Made by a program: the position numbers and the translations under genes
In this document: piece after piece, positions 38,675 through 47,307 of the stretch
How positions within the stretch are numbered: the first letter of the stretch is position 1
Layout of the letters: each line of letters begins with the position of its first letter
Origin: Photobacterium profundum
GTDB lineage: Bacteria; Pseudomonadota; Gammaproteobacteria; Enterobacterales; Vibrionaceae
Direction: 5' to 3'
Length of the DNA stretch: 64,000 bases
Assembly: GCF_003026285.1 (NCBI RefSeq)
Contig: NZ_PYOD01000001.1
Coordinates: 868,001 to 932,000, forward strand
Notes under the pieces: generated by a model
Databases searched by the model: none
What the model was told of the DNA's origin: nothing
The model's input: the letters and a program-made list of their open reading frames with translations, nothing else

Positions 38675-39505
38675 TCACTTCAATTTGTAGATAATGCCAG
38701 GGTTGCATCGAACCATCTCAAACTTATCGGTTAGTCCAGTCAAAGATTCTGACGCACCTAACAATAAATAACCACCAGGGTTCAAACTTGCCGCCATTTG
38801 ATTCAAAACTTTTGCCTTCATATCTGGCGCAAAGTAAATCAAGACATTACGGCAAAAAATGATGTCAAACTTTCCAAGTAATGCATAGCTGTCTTTTAAA
38901 TTCTGCGGACGGAAATTTACCATACGCTTTACTTTGTCATTCACCTTCATTCGCCCATCGCCATTACTCTCAAAAAAGAAACGGCGACGCTCAGGCGACA
39001 AACCACGGCTTAACGCTAGATTGTCATACGCACCAGCACGACAAGTATCTAACATCGTTTGTGATATATCTGTTGCTGTAATCTGAACACCCGATGCCAA
39101 CATACCTGGTCGACGATTTTGCAGCTCTAATATCGTCATCGCAATAGAATAAGGTTCTTGACCTGATGAGCTTGCAGATGACCAAATTTTAAGCGGTCGT
39201 TTACTGGTCGCCATTTCCGGTAGAATCTTATCGGAAAGCACTGTGTACGGATAAGTATCACGAAACCACAATGTCTCATTGGTTGTCATCGCATCAACGG
39301 CAGCAACACGTAATTCACGATTGCGACCACTAATCACAACTTGGAGTAATTCAGATAGAGATGAAAGCGAAAATCTGCTGACTAATGGACTTAAGCGACT
39401 ACGCACTAAGTACTGTTTACTATCGCCAAGTACAATCCCGCATTGAGCTTCTAGAAAACGGCAGAAATCCCGATACTCTTGGTCTTTTATTGTTATAGCT
39501 GTCAT
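38675..39505 (-). CDS. cheR: CheR, chemoreceptor glutamate methyltransferase
   Basis: The 276-residue product has an N-terminal helical CheR domain (about 8-75) and a SAM-binding methyltransferase domain (about 85-275) with the SASSSGQEPYSIAM motif and FDIIFCRNVLIYF. It methylates receptor glutamates, opposing CheB, in chemotactic adaptation. It follows cheV by 42 bp and ends the cheVR unit. Confidence 0.96.
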   Translation of the reverse strand: MTAITIKDQEYRDFCRFLEAQCGIVLGDSKQYLVRSRLSPLVSRFSLSSLSELLQVVISGRNRELRVAAVDAMTTNETLWFRDTYPYTVLSDKILPEMATSKRPLKIWSSASSSGQEPYSIAMTILELQNRRPGMLASGVQITATDISQTMLDTCRAGAYDNLALSRGLSPERRRFFFESNGDGRMKVNDKVKRMVNFRPQNLKDSYALLGKFDIIFCRNVLIYFAPDMKAKVLNQMAASLNPGGYLLLGASESLTGLTDKFEMVRCNPGIIYKLK

Positions 39506-39547
39506 CTACTACTCTTTATAATTATTGCTTCTTGTTTGATATTGTTA

Positions 39548-40474
39548 TTATTGTTGCTTAGAAGGCATTGCAGCCTTAACAGCAGTACCCAATTCATCTG
39601 GGTTAAATTTAGGTATAAATGCATTTGCACCTACGCGCTCAACCATTGCTTGGTTAAAAACACCACTCAATGATGTATGCAGAATAACATGTAAATCCTT
39701 TAAATTAGGGTTATTACGTATTTCGGCAGTCAGCGTATAACCATCCATTTCAGGCATTTCAATATCTGAAATAACTAAGGCTAATTGTTCGTAAATACTG
39801 CCTTCTGCTGCCATTTCTTTAAGTTTAATAATGGCTTCTTTACCATCTTTAACTAAGACACATTCACAACCAATGGCTTCAATGGCCCGCTGAACCTGCT
39901 TACGTGCGACACTTGAATCATCAGCCACTAATACACGGCGATTATCGGGCAATTCATTAATTAGCTCTTCAAGAACCGACCCTGTAATATCAGTATTTAC
40001 AGGCGAAATCTCATCAAGGATTTTTTCAACATCTAAAATTTCAACAAGTTCACCGTCAATCTCGGTAACGGCTGTCAAATAGTTAGACCTACCAGCACCT
40101 TGTGGCGGTGGCAGAATTGATTCCCAATTCATATTAATGATTCGTTCAACAGAAGAAACCAAGAAACCTTGAATTGAGCGGTTAAACTCAGAGATGATCA
40201 CAAAACAATTATCTAAATCATCAATAGGTCGCCCACCCGTTGCTAGGCTCATATCAATAACAGAAATAGTTTGACCACGAATATGTGCAATCCCTTTAAC
40301 CAATGGATGCAAGTTTGGCATGGTCGTCAGCTTTGGACACTGAAGTACCTCTTTCACCTTAAAAACGTTAATCCCGTAACGTTGGCGTCTATTCAGTCTA
40401 AATGTCAAAAGCTCTAATCGGTTTTGACCAACAAGTTGGGTGCGCTGATTGACCGAATCAAGTATCCCCGTCAT
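39548..40474 (-). CDS. cheV: CheV, CheW-receiver coupling protein
   Basis: The 308-residue product has an N-terminal CheW domain (about 15-160; INVFKVKEVLQ, IRGQTISVIDM) and a C-terminal receiver domain (about 175-300) with the phospho-acceptor Asp in VISDIEMPEMDGY. CheV couples receptors to CheA and may act in adaptation. A GGAG site precedes ATG 40474. It is divergent from flgA; I see no sigma-28 or sigma-54 box in the 129-bp spacer. Confidence 0.96.
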   Translation of the reverse strand: MTGILDSVNQRTQLVGQNRLELLTFRLNRRQRYGINVFKVKEVLQCPKLTTMPNLHPLVKGIAHIRGQTISVIDMSLATGGRPIDDLDNCFVIISEFNRSIQGFLVSSVERIINMNWESILPPPQGAGRSNYLTAVTEIDGELVEILDVEKILDEISPVNTDITGSVLEELINELPDNRRVLVADDSSVARKQVQRAIEAIGCECVLVKDGKEAIIKLKEMAAEGSIYEQLALVISDIEMPEMDGYTLTAEIRNNPNLKDLHVILHTSLSGVFNQAMVERVGANAFIPKFNPDELGTAVKAAMPSKQQ

Positions 40475-40603
40475 AAAGGTGACTCCATGTTATATATTTT
40501 TCTATTTGGAAAGTGAATACGAGTAATCTCGCCTGTAATCACATATTATGATCCTAAGACTAACAAGCGTAGCCTTCGTAACTATCACCAAAGAGCCAGA
40601 ATC

Positions 40604-41311
40604 GTGACCCAAAGAACACATTTAAAACTCTTCGTAATTTTTATCGGCTTTATGTCGATTTTCTTTAGCACTAATATTTGGGCTTCAAAACAAACCACAC
40701 TCGATACAGTACAGCATACAGCCGAAAGGCATGTTGAACAATTAATCAACGTGCCAGAGCGGGGGGAGCTTAAGCTTACGGCCGCCTCGTTAGATTCTCG
40801 GTTAAGACTTTCAGAGTGCTCAGAACCTTTAAACAGTACCATACCAGGTAAGCAATCATTAACTGGGAACGTAACGGTACTTATCAGTTGTTCACCTGAA
40901 AATTGGCAAGTTTATGTGCCGGTTCGCATTCAATTGCTACTACCTCGAGTTGTGGCGGCAACACCTCTAGCTCGTGGACTTGTTTTGAATGCATCACATC
41001 TTAGTGTAAAGCTCGTAGAAAGTCGTTTCCAGCGTGGCATTGTTTTTGAACACCCAACAGAAATTATTGGTTCTAAAGTAAAACGTACCATCAAAATGGG
41101 CGAAGCCGTTCAAGGCAACGATATCTGCTTAGTGTGCCGTAATGATGCCGTCATAATAAAAGCTGGTAACGGTGGGTTAAATGTTATCACCAATGGAACA
41201 GCCTTATCTGATGGCGCTCTGGGTGAACAAATTCGAGTACAGAATACCAAATCCAAACGAATTATTGATGGTATTGTAAGCGCAGTCGGCGAAGTAACCG
41301 TTAACTATTAA
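40604..41311 (+). CDS. flgA: FlgA, P-ring assembly chaperone
   Basis: The 235-residue product has a signal peptide (hydrophobic to about residue 26, STNIWAS) and a C-terminal SAF/FlgA domain with TPLARGLVLNASHL and IKMGEAVQGNDI. FlgA is a periplasmic chaperone for FlgI. The start is GTG 40604 with a weak AAAGAG site; the next in-frame ATG would cut into the signal peptide. It is divergent from cheV and upstream of flgMN. Confidence 0.93.
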   Translation: MTQRTHLKLFVIFIGFMSIFFSTNIWASKQTTLDTVQHTAERHVEQLINVPERGELKLTAASLDSRLRLSECSEPLNSTIPGKQSLTGNVTVLISCSPENWQVYVPVRIQLLLPRVVAATPLARGLVLNASHLSVKLVESRFQRGIVFEHPTEIIGSKVKRTIKMGEAVQGNDICLVCRNDAVIIKAGNGGLNVITNGTALSDGALGEQIRVQNTKSKRIIDGIVSAVGEVTVNY

Positions 41312-41407
41312 TCGTGGAAAATCTGGATGTTATTATCCGTATATACTACTTTTTACACCACGTAATATGGTAGAAAGCATAAACTGCATAGAATGTGTAA
41401 AAAGTGC

Positions 41408-41434
41408 TAAAGTTACTCTATATGCAGCCGATAG
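41408..41434 (+). promoter_or_regulatory. Sigma-28 (FliA) promoter of flgMN
   Basis: TAAAGTTA, an 11-base spacer, then GCCGATAG: only two mismatches to TAAAGTTT-N11-GCCGATAA. It gives a leader of about 32 nt before flgM, so flgM, the sigma-28 antagonist, is itself sigma-28-driven, as in other flagellar systems. Confidence 0.9.
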
Positions 41435-41472
41435 AGTTGGCGTATCCAGTTTATTGTTCAAAGGCTTAATTT

Positions 41473-41787
41473 ATGGCAAGTATTGATCATCTGCGCAACA
41501 GTCAACCGATGACAACCGCTCGGAATAATCAGAGTAAAGTAACGACGACATCATCAGGCAGTCAACCTTCTGCAGCACCAAGCCTGGGGCGACAAGATGC
41601 TGTTTCGTTAAGTTCGCAAGGTAAAGCCGTTGGTCAAATCCACCAACAACTAGCCACAGAACCTAGCTTTGATAGTGCAAAAGTCGCGGCAATTAAAGAA
41701 GCCATTTCAAGTGGTGCTTATGTAGTTGATGCCGATAAACTCGCATCTAATATGATGAAGTTTGAAGATGAGCTACGCGGGCTATAA
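41473..41787 (+). CDS. flgM: FlgM, anti-sigma-28 factor
   Basis: The 104-residue protein has a disordered polar N-terminal half and a helical sigma-binding C-terminal half (AAIKEAISSGAYVVDADKLA, then NMMKFEDEL). FlgM holds FliA inactive until it is secreted; in polar flagella it leaves through the sheathed structure. It lies between flgA and flgN behind a strong sigma-28 promoter. Confidence 0.95.
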   Translation: MASIDHLRNSQPMTTARNNQSKVTTTSSGSQPSAAPSLGRQDAVSLSSQGKAVGQIHQQLATEPSFDSAKVAAIKEAISSGAYVVDADKLASNMMKFEDELRGL

Positions 41788-41832
41788 TGTTGCCCCTAGC
41801 CTTATTTTTGATATTAAGAATGATGTGACACT

Positions 41833-42261
41833 ATGCCTGATACTATTGAACAACTTTTGGAGCTTCAACACGCTACATTGATATCCCTTTCTCGCCTATT
41901 AGAGCAAGAAAAAGGGGCAATTGTTAATCGTCAATCAGTCGAAATTGATCGTATAGCCAAAGATAAACTCAACTTACTAAATAAAATTCAGCAACAAGAT
42001 CACCTTATAGCAAGTCATGCTCAACGCCAGTTACTGACTGAAAACACCGAATGCATGCAGAAAGTAACTGAAATAAAAACGATAGTTGCACGCTGTAAAG
42101 CCGCCAATGAAGTCAATGGTGAAGCATTACAACGTGCTCAACTTAGCTTTCATAAGCTAAACAATTTATTTCAGCAGAGCCGTGGTAAAAGCCAGATGAC
42201 GTATAATAGTGAAGGTGTCGCGCAAAATATTCGCACACTAGGCACGAATATTAAGGCGTAA
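41833..42261 (+). CDS. flgN: FlgN, chaperone for FlgK and FlgL
   Basis: The 142-residue helical, Gln/Lys/Glu-rich protein has the FlgN family pattern (LLELQHATLISLSRLLEQEK). It binds hook-associated proteins before export. Position 45 bp after flgM supports the call. It converges on flgP with only 15 bp between stops and no clear terminator. Confidence 0.9.
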   Translation: MPDTIEQLLELQHATLISLSRLLEQEKGAIVNRQSVEIDRIAKDKLNLLNKIQQQDHLIASHAQRQLLTENTECMQKVTEIKTIVARCKAANEVNGEALQRAQLSFHKLNNLFQQSRGKSQMTYNSEGVAQNIRTLGTNIKA

Positions 42262-42276
42262 TTGGAGAGAGAATAA

Positions 42277-42705
42277 TTAAAACATTGTCTCTTGATTCGT
42301 GGGCACATGATAAACCTCACCATGTTTTTTCATTCGGTCCATAACACTTAAATCAAGTTCCATTTCAGTTACATAGCTATCACCCACAGGGTAGCTACTA
42401 ATTACCTTAGCACCTCGAATAATGCCATCAACAGCTCCATCAGTGCTTTCTACACCCAATTGCTGATCATCCATCTCCGCTCTTGCACTAATGCGCATAC
42501 CATAAACTTGTTCGGTTAATTCACGGTAAGCATCAATCTTAGATGCACGCATCGCACGTATACGCTTTTCTTCGTTGGTACGACCTCGTTGTTCACTGAT
42601 CGTGGCATAACCAACAGCAGTGACTATGTCTTTATTTTTGCGCATTTCCGTCAATGGCTGACAGCCGACTAACAGCAATAAGCTCAAAATAATCCAGCGA
42701 CGCAT
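42277..42705 (-). CDS. flgP: FlgP, outer-membrane flagellar lipoprotein
   Basis: The 142-residue protein has a lipoprotein signal with lipobox LVGC (Cys15) and an LPP20-like domain (about 35-130) containing VTAVGYATISEQRGR. In vibrios FlgP forms a large basal disk/H-ring-associated layer around the L ring and is needed for motility. It follows flgO after eight bases. Confidence 0.93.
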   Translation of the reverse strand: MRRWIILSLLLLVGCQPLTEMRKNKDIVTAVGYATISEQRGRTNEEKRIRAMRASKIDAYRELTEQVYGMRISARAEMDDQQLGVESTDGAVDGIIRGAKVISSYPVGDSYVTEMELDLSVMDRMKKHGEVYHVPTNQETMF

Positions 42706-42713
42706 GACAACTC

Positions 42714-43349
42714 CTAAGGTTTTAATATTATCGTATTGCGATCAATACTTGTTGCTTCAGAGCGGATGATAACGCCATTCTGAATACGCATTTTGTTTAA
42801 AGAATCTAAATCACGACCAATCCGATCGGCAGGTAAGAAACCTTGAGCAGAAGCAATTACAACCCGTGAGCGCATACCTATAATACGTGCATTCACTAAT
42901 AAACCAGCCCCTTGGCGCAACATAGTGCCAGTAAGCACATAATCGACAGGCTGCTGCCCTGCAAGTTCTTTCCAGTTTCGGCTAAGGGAAAAGTCTCCGT
43001 TAGGCGTCACTTTAATAGCCCCTGTCGATTTATAATCGACCACCGTAAAACCACGTTGCTGCATCTGATACATGAAGCTTTCACTGACCGTGTTACCCAA
43101 CCAGTTCGTTTCATTCATCTCTTGTAAATCAACAAAAGAAGTAATCGCCAGCGGAGTCTTTGCTGTTAAATACTGATTAGAAACAATAAGTTGCTCTGTT
43201 AACCCTTCGATAAAGTAATCCAAGGTATGACGTGGTGTTTCCGACAAAAGTAAAGGACTGCCCGTATAAAGTTCTTTTCCGTTATAAATCGGAGTTTGTG
43301 CACACGATGTGGTCAATACTGATAGTAGTATGACGATCCATTTATTCAT
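42714..43349 (-). CDS. flgO: FlgO, outer-membrane flagellar lipoprotein
   Basis: The 211-residue protein has a lipoprotein signal with TTSC (Cys16) and a FlgO domain (about 40-205) with TPLAITSFVDLQEMNETNWL. It belongs to the vibrio-specific H-ring set flgO-flgP-flgT. A sigma-28 box lies about 40-65 bp upstream. Divergent from flgT. Confidence 0.93.
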   Translation of the reverse strand: MNKWIVILLSVLTTSCAQTPIYNGKELYTGSPLLLSETPRHTLDYFIEGLTEQLIVSNQYLTAKTPLAITSFVDLQEMNETNWLGNTVSESFMYQMQQRGFTVVDYKSTGAIKVTPNGDFSLSRNWKELAGQQPVDYVLTGTMLRQGAGLLVNARIIGMRSRVVIASAQGFLPADRIGRDLDSLNKMRIQNGVIIRSEATSIDRNTIILKP

Positions 43350-43386
43350 TCTAGCCAGCTCCGGATGAAAAGAAACTTGTAGCCTG

Positions 43387-43413
43387 TTATCGTTCGATTA
43401 AAGAAAAACTTTA
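43387..43413 (-). promoter_or_regulatory. Sigma-28 (FliA) promoter of flgOP
   Basis: The minus strand reads TAAAGTTT, an 11-base spacer, then AACGATAA. The -35 box is perfect and the -10 box differs at two bases (AACG for GCCG). Leader about 30 nt. Confidence 0.75.
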
Positions 43414-43448
43414 TCTATTATTTCCTAAATCTTATGAAAAATGCTTTT

Positions 43449-43464
43449 CGGAACACTCTTTGCA
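43449..43464 (+). promoter_or_regulatory. Candidate sigma-54 promoter of flgT
   Basis: CGGAACACTCTTTGCA has correct GG-N10-GC spacing and a perfect TTGCA -12 box, with a weaker -24 half. It would give a leader of about 109 nt to flgT, which is long, so the assignment is tentative. Chance matches to GG-N10-GC alone are common; the additional TTGCA makes this one better than random. Confidence 0.5.
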
Positions 43465-43583
43465 TATCGTCCTAGCACAGAAAACATATAAAAGAGTTGA
43501 GCATTAACTTGATATAAAAAACGGTAAGTTTTATCTTCAGTTAATCGCTAACAAGCAAATTTCATACCCAAGTTGAGTTAAAC

Positions 43584-44720
43584 ATGAAAAAAAATACAAT
43601 TAAGTGCTTAAGTAGCTTGTGTTTACTAATGGCATTTCAAGCGAATGCCGCTTGGTTAGAGGTCACAGGGAAAGCCCCCATCCTAGAAAGCGACAGTACC
43701 GCACGTATCAATGCATTAGAAGATGCGACTTATCAAGCCATGTTGTATTCCGGTGCTGATATTGCCAGCTTTAATCACATAAGACCTTATTTAGCGACTG
43801 AAAAAGAAGAATACCAATTCAGTGGAAATTCAATTCGTCATGTCATGGTATTAAAACAGAATAAAAAAAGCGGCAATATGTACGTTACGGCACGTATTGA
43901 TGTGTATCCATCGGCAAATAGTTGCCACAAGAATCAATACAAGAAAGGAATACTGCTAGGTGAGTTTGACCTAATATCACCACAGCATGCTTCTATGGGC
44001 AGTATTTATCAGATTGGTGATGATTTCACATCCTTATTACAACGCCAGATCCAAAGGAAATCACAAAGCTTTGTCGTATCAGGCGTCACCCAAGTTCCCA
44101 TACGCCCAGGTCAACCAACGGTAATGACCATGCTGGCAGAAGACAACGACGCACAATATATAGTGAATGGACAAATTACTGATCTTACCTCGACACTCGA
44201 TCAAAAATTCATTCGTGATGATCAAGTCAATCGGCAGTTTGCAGCGACGTTGCAGGTAATAGACGGTAAAACAGGGGATATTTTATTCCAAAACAACTAC
44301 CGAGAAATTGCAGAATGGCCTTTTGCCAAAACAAGCCAGGTAGACACGAAAAGTGCTCGCTTTTGGCAATCAACTTATGGTCAAGCCGTACAACGTATAA
44401 CCCGTAATATGATGCTAGACCTTGAAACGGCACTATCTTGTCGAACCAGCCTACCTGAAGTTATTAATGTTCATAATAATACTGTGCAGATCAATGCAGG
44501 CCGTATTCATGGTGTTAACCGTGGTGACCAGCTTCAGCTATGGCACAGTGCTGGCTTCATTGACCCAATGGGCATTGCTCGAAATCGTATGGTACAAACT
44601 GACATCACATTAACGGTTGAACGTATCTACGAAAAATCGACAGAGCTGTCTGTGGACCAAGCAAATCTTGCGAACAGCATTCAACCTGGTGATTTACTGA
44701 CCAAGCAAATCGACCGTTAA
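43584..44720 (+). CDS. flgT: FlgT, H-ring protein
   Basis: The 378-residue product has a signal peptide cleaved after ANA (about residue 22) and the FlgT pattern: an N-terminal domain with INALEDATYQAMLYSGADI, a middle domain, and a C-terminal domain (about 295-375) with VNRGDQLQLWH. FlgT builds the H ring around the LP ring in vibrios and helps stator assembly. Divergent from flgO. Confidence 0.94.
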   Translation: MKKNTIKCLSSLCLLMAFQANAAWLEVTGKAPILESDSTARINALEDATYQAMLYSGADIASFNHIRPYLATEKEEYQFSGNSIRHVMVLKQNKKSGNMYVTARIDVYPSANSCHKNQYKKGILLGEFDLISPQHASMGSIYQIGDDFTSLLQRQIQRKSQSFVVSGVTQVPIRPGQPTVMTMLAEDNDAQYIVNGQITDLTSTLDQKFIRDDQVNRQFAATLQVIDGKTGDILFQNNYREIAEWPFAKTSQVDTKSARFWQSTYGQAVQRITRNMMLDLETALSCRTSLPEVINVHNNTVQINAGRIHGVNRGDQLQLWHSAGFIDPMGIARNRMVQTDITLTVERIYEKSTELSVDQANLANSIQPGDLLTKQIDR

Positions 44721-44730
44721 CACTAATTAC

Positions 44731-44758
44731 TTAAAAAGTTGAAGAATATGAGTATAAT
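44731..44758 (+). promoter_or_regulatory. Sigma-70 promoter of tRNA-Arg
   Basis: A perfect TATAAT at 44753-44758 with a TTAAAA -35 box 16 bases upstream, positioned about 12 bases before the mature tRNA 5-prime end. Confidence 0.7.
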
Positions 44759-44769
44759 GGCAATCAAGT

Positions 44770-44846
44770 GCTCCCTTAGCTCAGCTGGATAGAGCGTCCC
44801 CCTCCTAAGGGGAAGGCCGCAGGTTCGACTCCTGCAGGGGGCACCA
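44770..44846 (+). tRNA. tRNA-Arg, anticodon CCT
   Basis: The 77-nt cloverleaf includes an encoded CCA. The acceptor GCTCCCT pairs with AGGGGGC (one T-G pair), the anticodon stem TCCCC/GGGGA encloses loop CTCCTAA (anticodon CCT, reading AGG), and the T arm GCAGG-TTCGACT-CCTGC is perfect. A strong hairpin terminator follows. Confidence 0.97.
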
Positions 44847-44852
44847 TTTAAA

Positions 44853-44891
44853 ACATAAGCTTACAAAACCTTTCATCTTGTAAGCTTATGT
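44853..44891 (+). terminator. Intrinsic terminator after tRNA-Arg
   Basis: Perfect 14-bp arms ACATAAGCTTACAA/TTGTAAGCTTATGT with an 11-base loop, then CTTTG. It lies between convergent tRNA-Arg and the small outer-membrane protein gene and may serve both. Confidence 0.85.
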
Positions 44892-44923
44892 CTTTGATTG
44901 AGCTAGGTAACAAAGCTTACTAT

Positions 44924-45418
44924 TTACATCTCAAAATCAATACTTATATAAATGTTACCTAATTGCCCCAGCTCATGTTCTTTCCATTCATCAAGTGTAT
45001 CAAATACCCGGTAGCCAAAATCAGCACTCATGGTGTCATTGATCTGATACCGAATACCGGTCTGACCGCCAAACGTCCAATCATTCACATCATACAATCC
45101 GAACTTATATCCCACACTACCGCCAGCAAATACCTGCCAACGACGACTCTCTGATAATGGGTAAAGATAATCATAAGCCAAATGGATGCTGGTTACCCCT
45201 GAAGAAAAACCATGGGAGTAATTAGCAACTACGCGATGTTGCTCATCAAATATAACCCCTAAACGAAATATCGGCTCAAACTCCAATGGTGCATAGTATT
45301 TCGTCCCATCAGTTATCCCTACTCCCATAAAAGACTGGGAATTTTCAACCGCACCAATGGCAGAAAAACTAAGTAGAGTAATTAACAGTATGGTTGGTTT
45401 TAAAACATGTCTATACAC
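44924..45418 (-). CDS. Small outer-membrane beta-barrel protein, function unknown
   Basis: The 164-residue protein has a signal peptide (about 1-23, SAIGA) and alternating hydrophobic strands consistent with an eight-stranded barrel, ending ISIDFEM; FAGGSVGYKFGLYD and ADFGYRVFD are typical barrel strands. The only start that keeps the signal peptide is GTG 45418, which lacks a clear ribosome-binding site and follows a short TAAAACGGCGTTTTTA palindrome. It resembles OmpA-like or OMP_b-brl barrels in layout, but I do not recognise a specific family. Confidence 0.75.
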   Translation of the reverse strand: MYRHVLKPTILLITLLSFSAIGAVENSQSFMGVGITDGTKYYAPLEFEPIFRLGVIFDEQHRVVANYSHGFSSGVTSIHLAYDYLYPLSESRRWQVFAGGSVGYKFGLYDVNDWTFGGQTGIRYQINDTMSADFGYRVFDTLDEWKEHELGQLGNIYISIDFEM

Positions 45419-45820
45419 AATAAAAACGCCGTTTTAAATGGAGCTACAAACGTACTCAGGAGCGTAAATAATAGGAAGGCCCAGAAGGATTAATTCATAT
45501 GAAGAATATCTCAAGAAAGCTAAATAAAGCTGCCTTATCATTTTATAATTAAAACAAAAACTAATATTAGAGCATCGATTATTCAATCGTACAAAAAACT
45601 TAAAATAGCTTTCGCGGAAAGCTGATATTGGAAGGAAGTTCGAATAGCCCCCTAACTTAAATTAATTAGTGAGTGTGATGATAAATATACAGCAGACTAC
45701 TGTTCCTTTAATATTCATGTTGGGGCACCCAAAATTTTAAAGGCTTAGCAACGTAAATTGCTAAGCCTTTATCATTCATTCTTACGATAAGTTAAAAATT
45801 ACTTTCAACTGACCAGATCA
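45419..45820. other. Intergenic region upstream of the small barrel gene
   Basis: About 400 bp without a convincing gene. It contains the terminator at 45739-45770 and a 17-codon frame (45499-45552, plus strand) behind AAGGAT that I do not annotate. The rest is AT-rich with no recognised motif. Confidence 0.6.
45739..45770. terminator. Intrinsic terminator after the porin gene
   Basis: Perfect 13-bp arms AAAGGCTTAGCAA/TTGCTAAGCCTTT with a six-base loop, 50 bp after the porin stop; the minus strand continues TTTAAAATTTT. Confidence 0.88.
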
Positions 45821-46909
45821 TTAGAATGCGTAAATTAAGTTAAATCCGCCGCCGTTTTCTGTTGATTTAGCGCCACCAAATTCACTCAATTCATAACTAT
45901 GAAGCTCTACCGAAGCAATAACGCCCGCAGCAAATGCATAAGAAACACCACCAGCAATAATATCTCGCTTACCTGTCGCCCCTACATTATTGTCGTCAAA
46001 ATCAATGCTTGAGTAATAAGCAAATGGCTTAATACCGACATCCATTAAGTAGCTGGTGTAAATATCAAACGCATTCGCATCTGCCCACTTTCCATCAGGA
46101 CCGAACAGGCCTGCTTTATGAATTTTTGTACCTTGGGTATAAGCAGCAGCAACTTTAAGGCCATCAACTTCATAATTACCCGCAAACGTTAAGGCCTTCT
46201 GGCTATCACCGTCATTTAAGCCAATGTTACTTGAACCAGATTCTACTTTTACTTTGTTTTCAAGGTAAGTCGTACCAAGGCTAAGACCAAAATCAAAATC
46301 GTAACTTACAGCAGCTGCGTAGTTATAATCACGGCTGACTTTCTCATGTTCAGCTAGCTCTGCGTTATAACCATCAGTTGATAGACCATAATGAGCCGAA
46401 ACATTCAAGCCATTTTGGCTGTAACGGTAAGCAATTAACTCGTCACCACGACCCGTTGCCGCAAAACCACCGTCAGCACCTTCTGAATAAATCGGTGTCG
46501 CATCAGGATCGATAATCACCATATTATCCATATAGCGAGCAACATCATGATAAGCAGACCACTGCTTACCAAAACGCAGATTACCTAAATCTTCATTATT
46601 AATCGTGATATAGCTAAGACGATTTCGGAAATTACTACTACCTGAATTGGGAGAATTAACAAACTGATCCCACTCAAGTTTGAAATCAATGCTCCAGTCA
46701 TTAGCCATTTTTCGTTCAGCAGCAATATTGAAAATACTACGACCTAAACTTAAGTCAGCTTCATCAGCCCACATAGGTTCAGCTAAATCAAGAACGGCTA
46801 CGCCGCCTAGTTCCAGTTTATTAGTGTCATCCTGATAAATAACCTGTGCAAAAGCTTGTCCAGATAGAAGAGCAGCAGAGATGAATACAGGTAATAATGC
46901 TTTTTTCAT
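45821..46909 (-). CDS. Outer-membrane general porin (Gram-negative porin family)
   Basis: With ATG 46909 the 362-residue product has a clear signal peptide (MKKALLPVFISAALLSGQAFA) and a mature part starting QVIYQDDTNKLELGG, alternating beta strands with RFGKQW and a terminal aromatic residue (NLIYAF). It is a 16-strand trimeric porin of the OmpC/OmpU superfamily. The frame extends 43 codons upstream, but those residues would bury the signal sequence. Photobacterium has several such porins; I cannot say which this is. Confidence 0.9.
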   Translation of the reverse strand: MKKALLPVFISAALLSGQAFAQVIYQDDTNKLELGGVAVLDLAEPMWADEADLSLGRSIFNIAAERKMANDWSIDFKLEWDQFVNSPNSGSSNFRNRLSYITINNEDLGNLRFGKQWSAYHDVARYMDNMVIIDPDATPIYSEGADGGFAATGRGDELIAYRYSQNGLNVSAHYGLSTDGYNAELAEHEKVSRDYNYAAAVSYDFDFGLSLGTTYLENKVKVESGSSNIGLNDGDSQKALTFAGNYEVDGLKVAAAYTQGTKIHKAGLFGPDGKWADANAFDIYTSYLMDVGIKPFAYYSSIDFDDNNVGATGKRDIIAGGVSYAFAAGVIASVELHSYELSEFGGAKSTENGGGFNLIYAF

Positions 46910-47147
46910 TGTTGTTAAATATTCTTTGATATTGTGTATGTATTTCAAATGTTGCCACAAAGACATATAGAACTCTAGACGTCCGCTGGCAATTGATGTT
47001 TTTTTATGTTTTTTCACAACAAAACACCAGGATAACAATTAGCTAACGAATATGAACCCATGGGTAACATCCACCTCAAATATGAACCAGATTGTGGCGA
47101 TGTAATTTAGCGGAAATATTAGTTATCACAAAATTCAGATACAAAAA

Positions 47148-47181
47148 AACCTCGTCGAAGTATTTAGCTTCAAATGAGGTT
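47148..47181 (-). terminator. Intrinsic terminator after tRNA-Ala
   Basis: AACCTC/GAGGTT outer and CGAAG/CTTC inner pairs form an interrupted stem, followed on the minus strand by a run of seven T residues, about 50 bp after the tRNA 3-prime end. Confidence 0.8.
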
Positions 47182-47231
47182 TATTGTTTTCACGCTTACC
47201 TACTTTCTCAATAAAAAATAGATAATTAATT

Positions 47232-47307
47232 TGGTGGAGCTATGCGGGATCGAACCGCAGACCTCTTCGCTGCCAGCGAAGCGCTCTCCCAGCTGAGCTA
47301 TAGCCCC
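47232..47307 (-). tRNA. tRNA-Ala, anticodon GGC
   Basis: The 76-nt cloverleaf on the minus strand runs GGGGCTATAGCTCAGCTGGG to TAGCTCCACCA. The anticodon stem CTTCG/CGAAG encloses loop CTGGCAG (anticodon GGC) and the T arm carries GGTTCGATCC. CCA is encoded. Confidence 0.97.

Noticed and set aside
45499..45552. A 17-codon plus-strand frame behind AAGGAT in the gap before the small barrel gene
   Set aside because: Too short to judge, no recognisable product, and no promoter or terminator attached to it.
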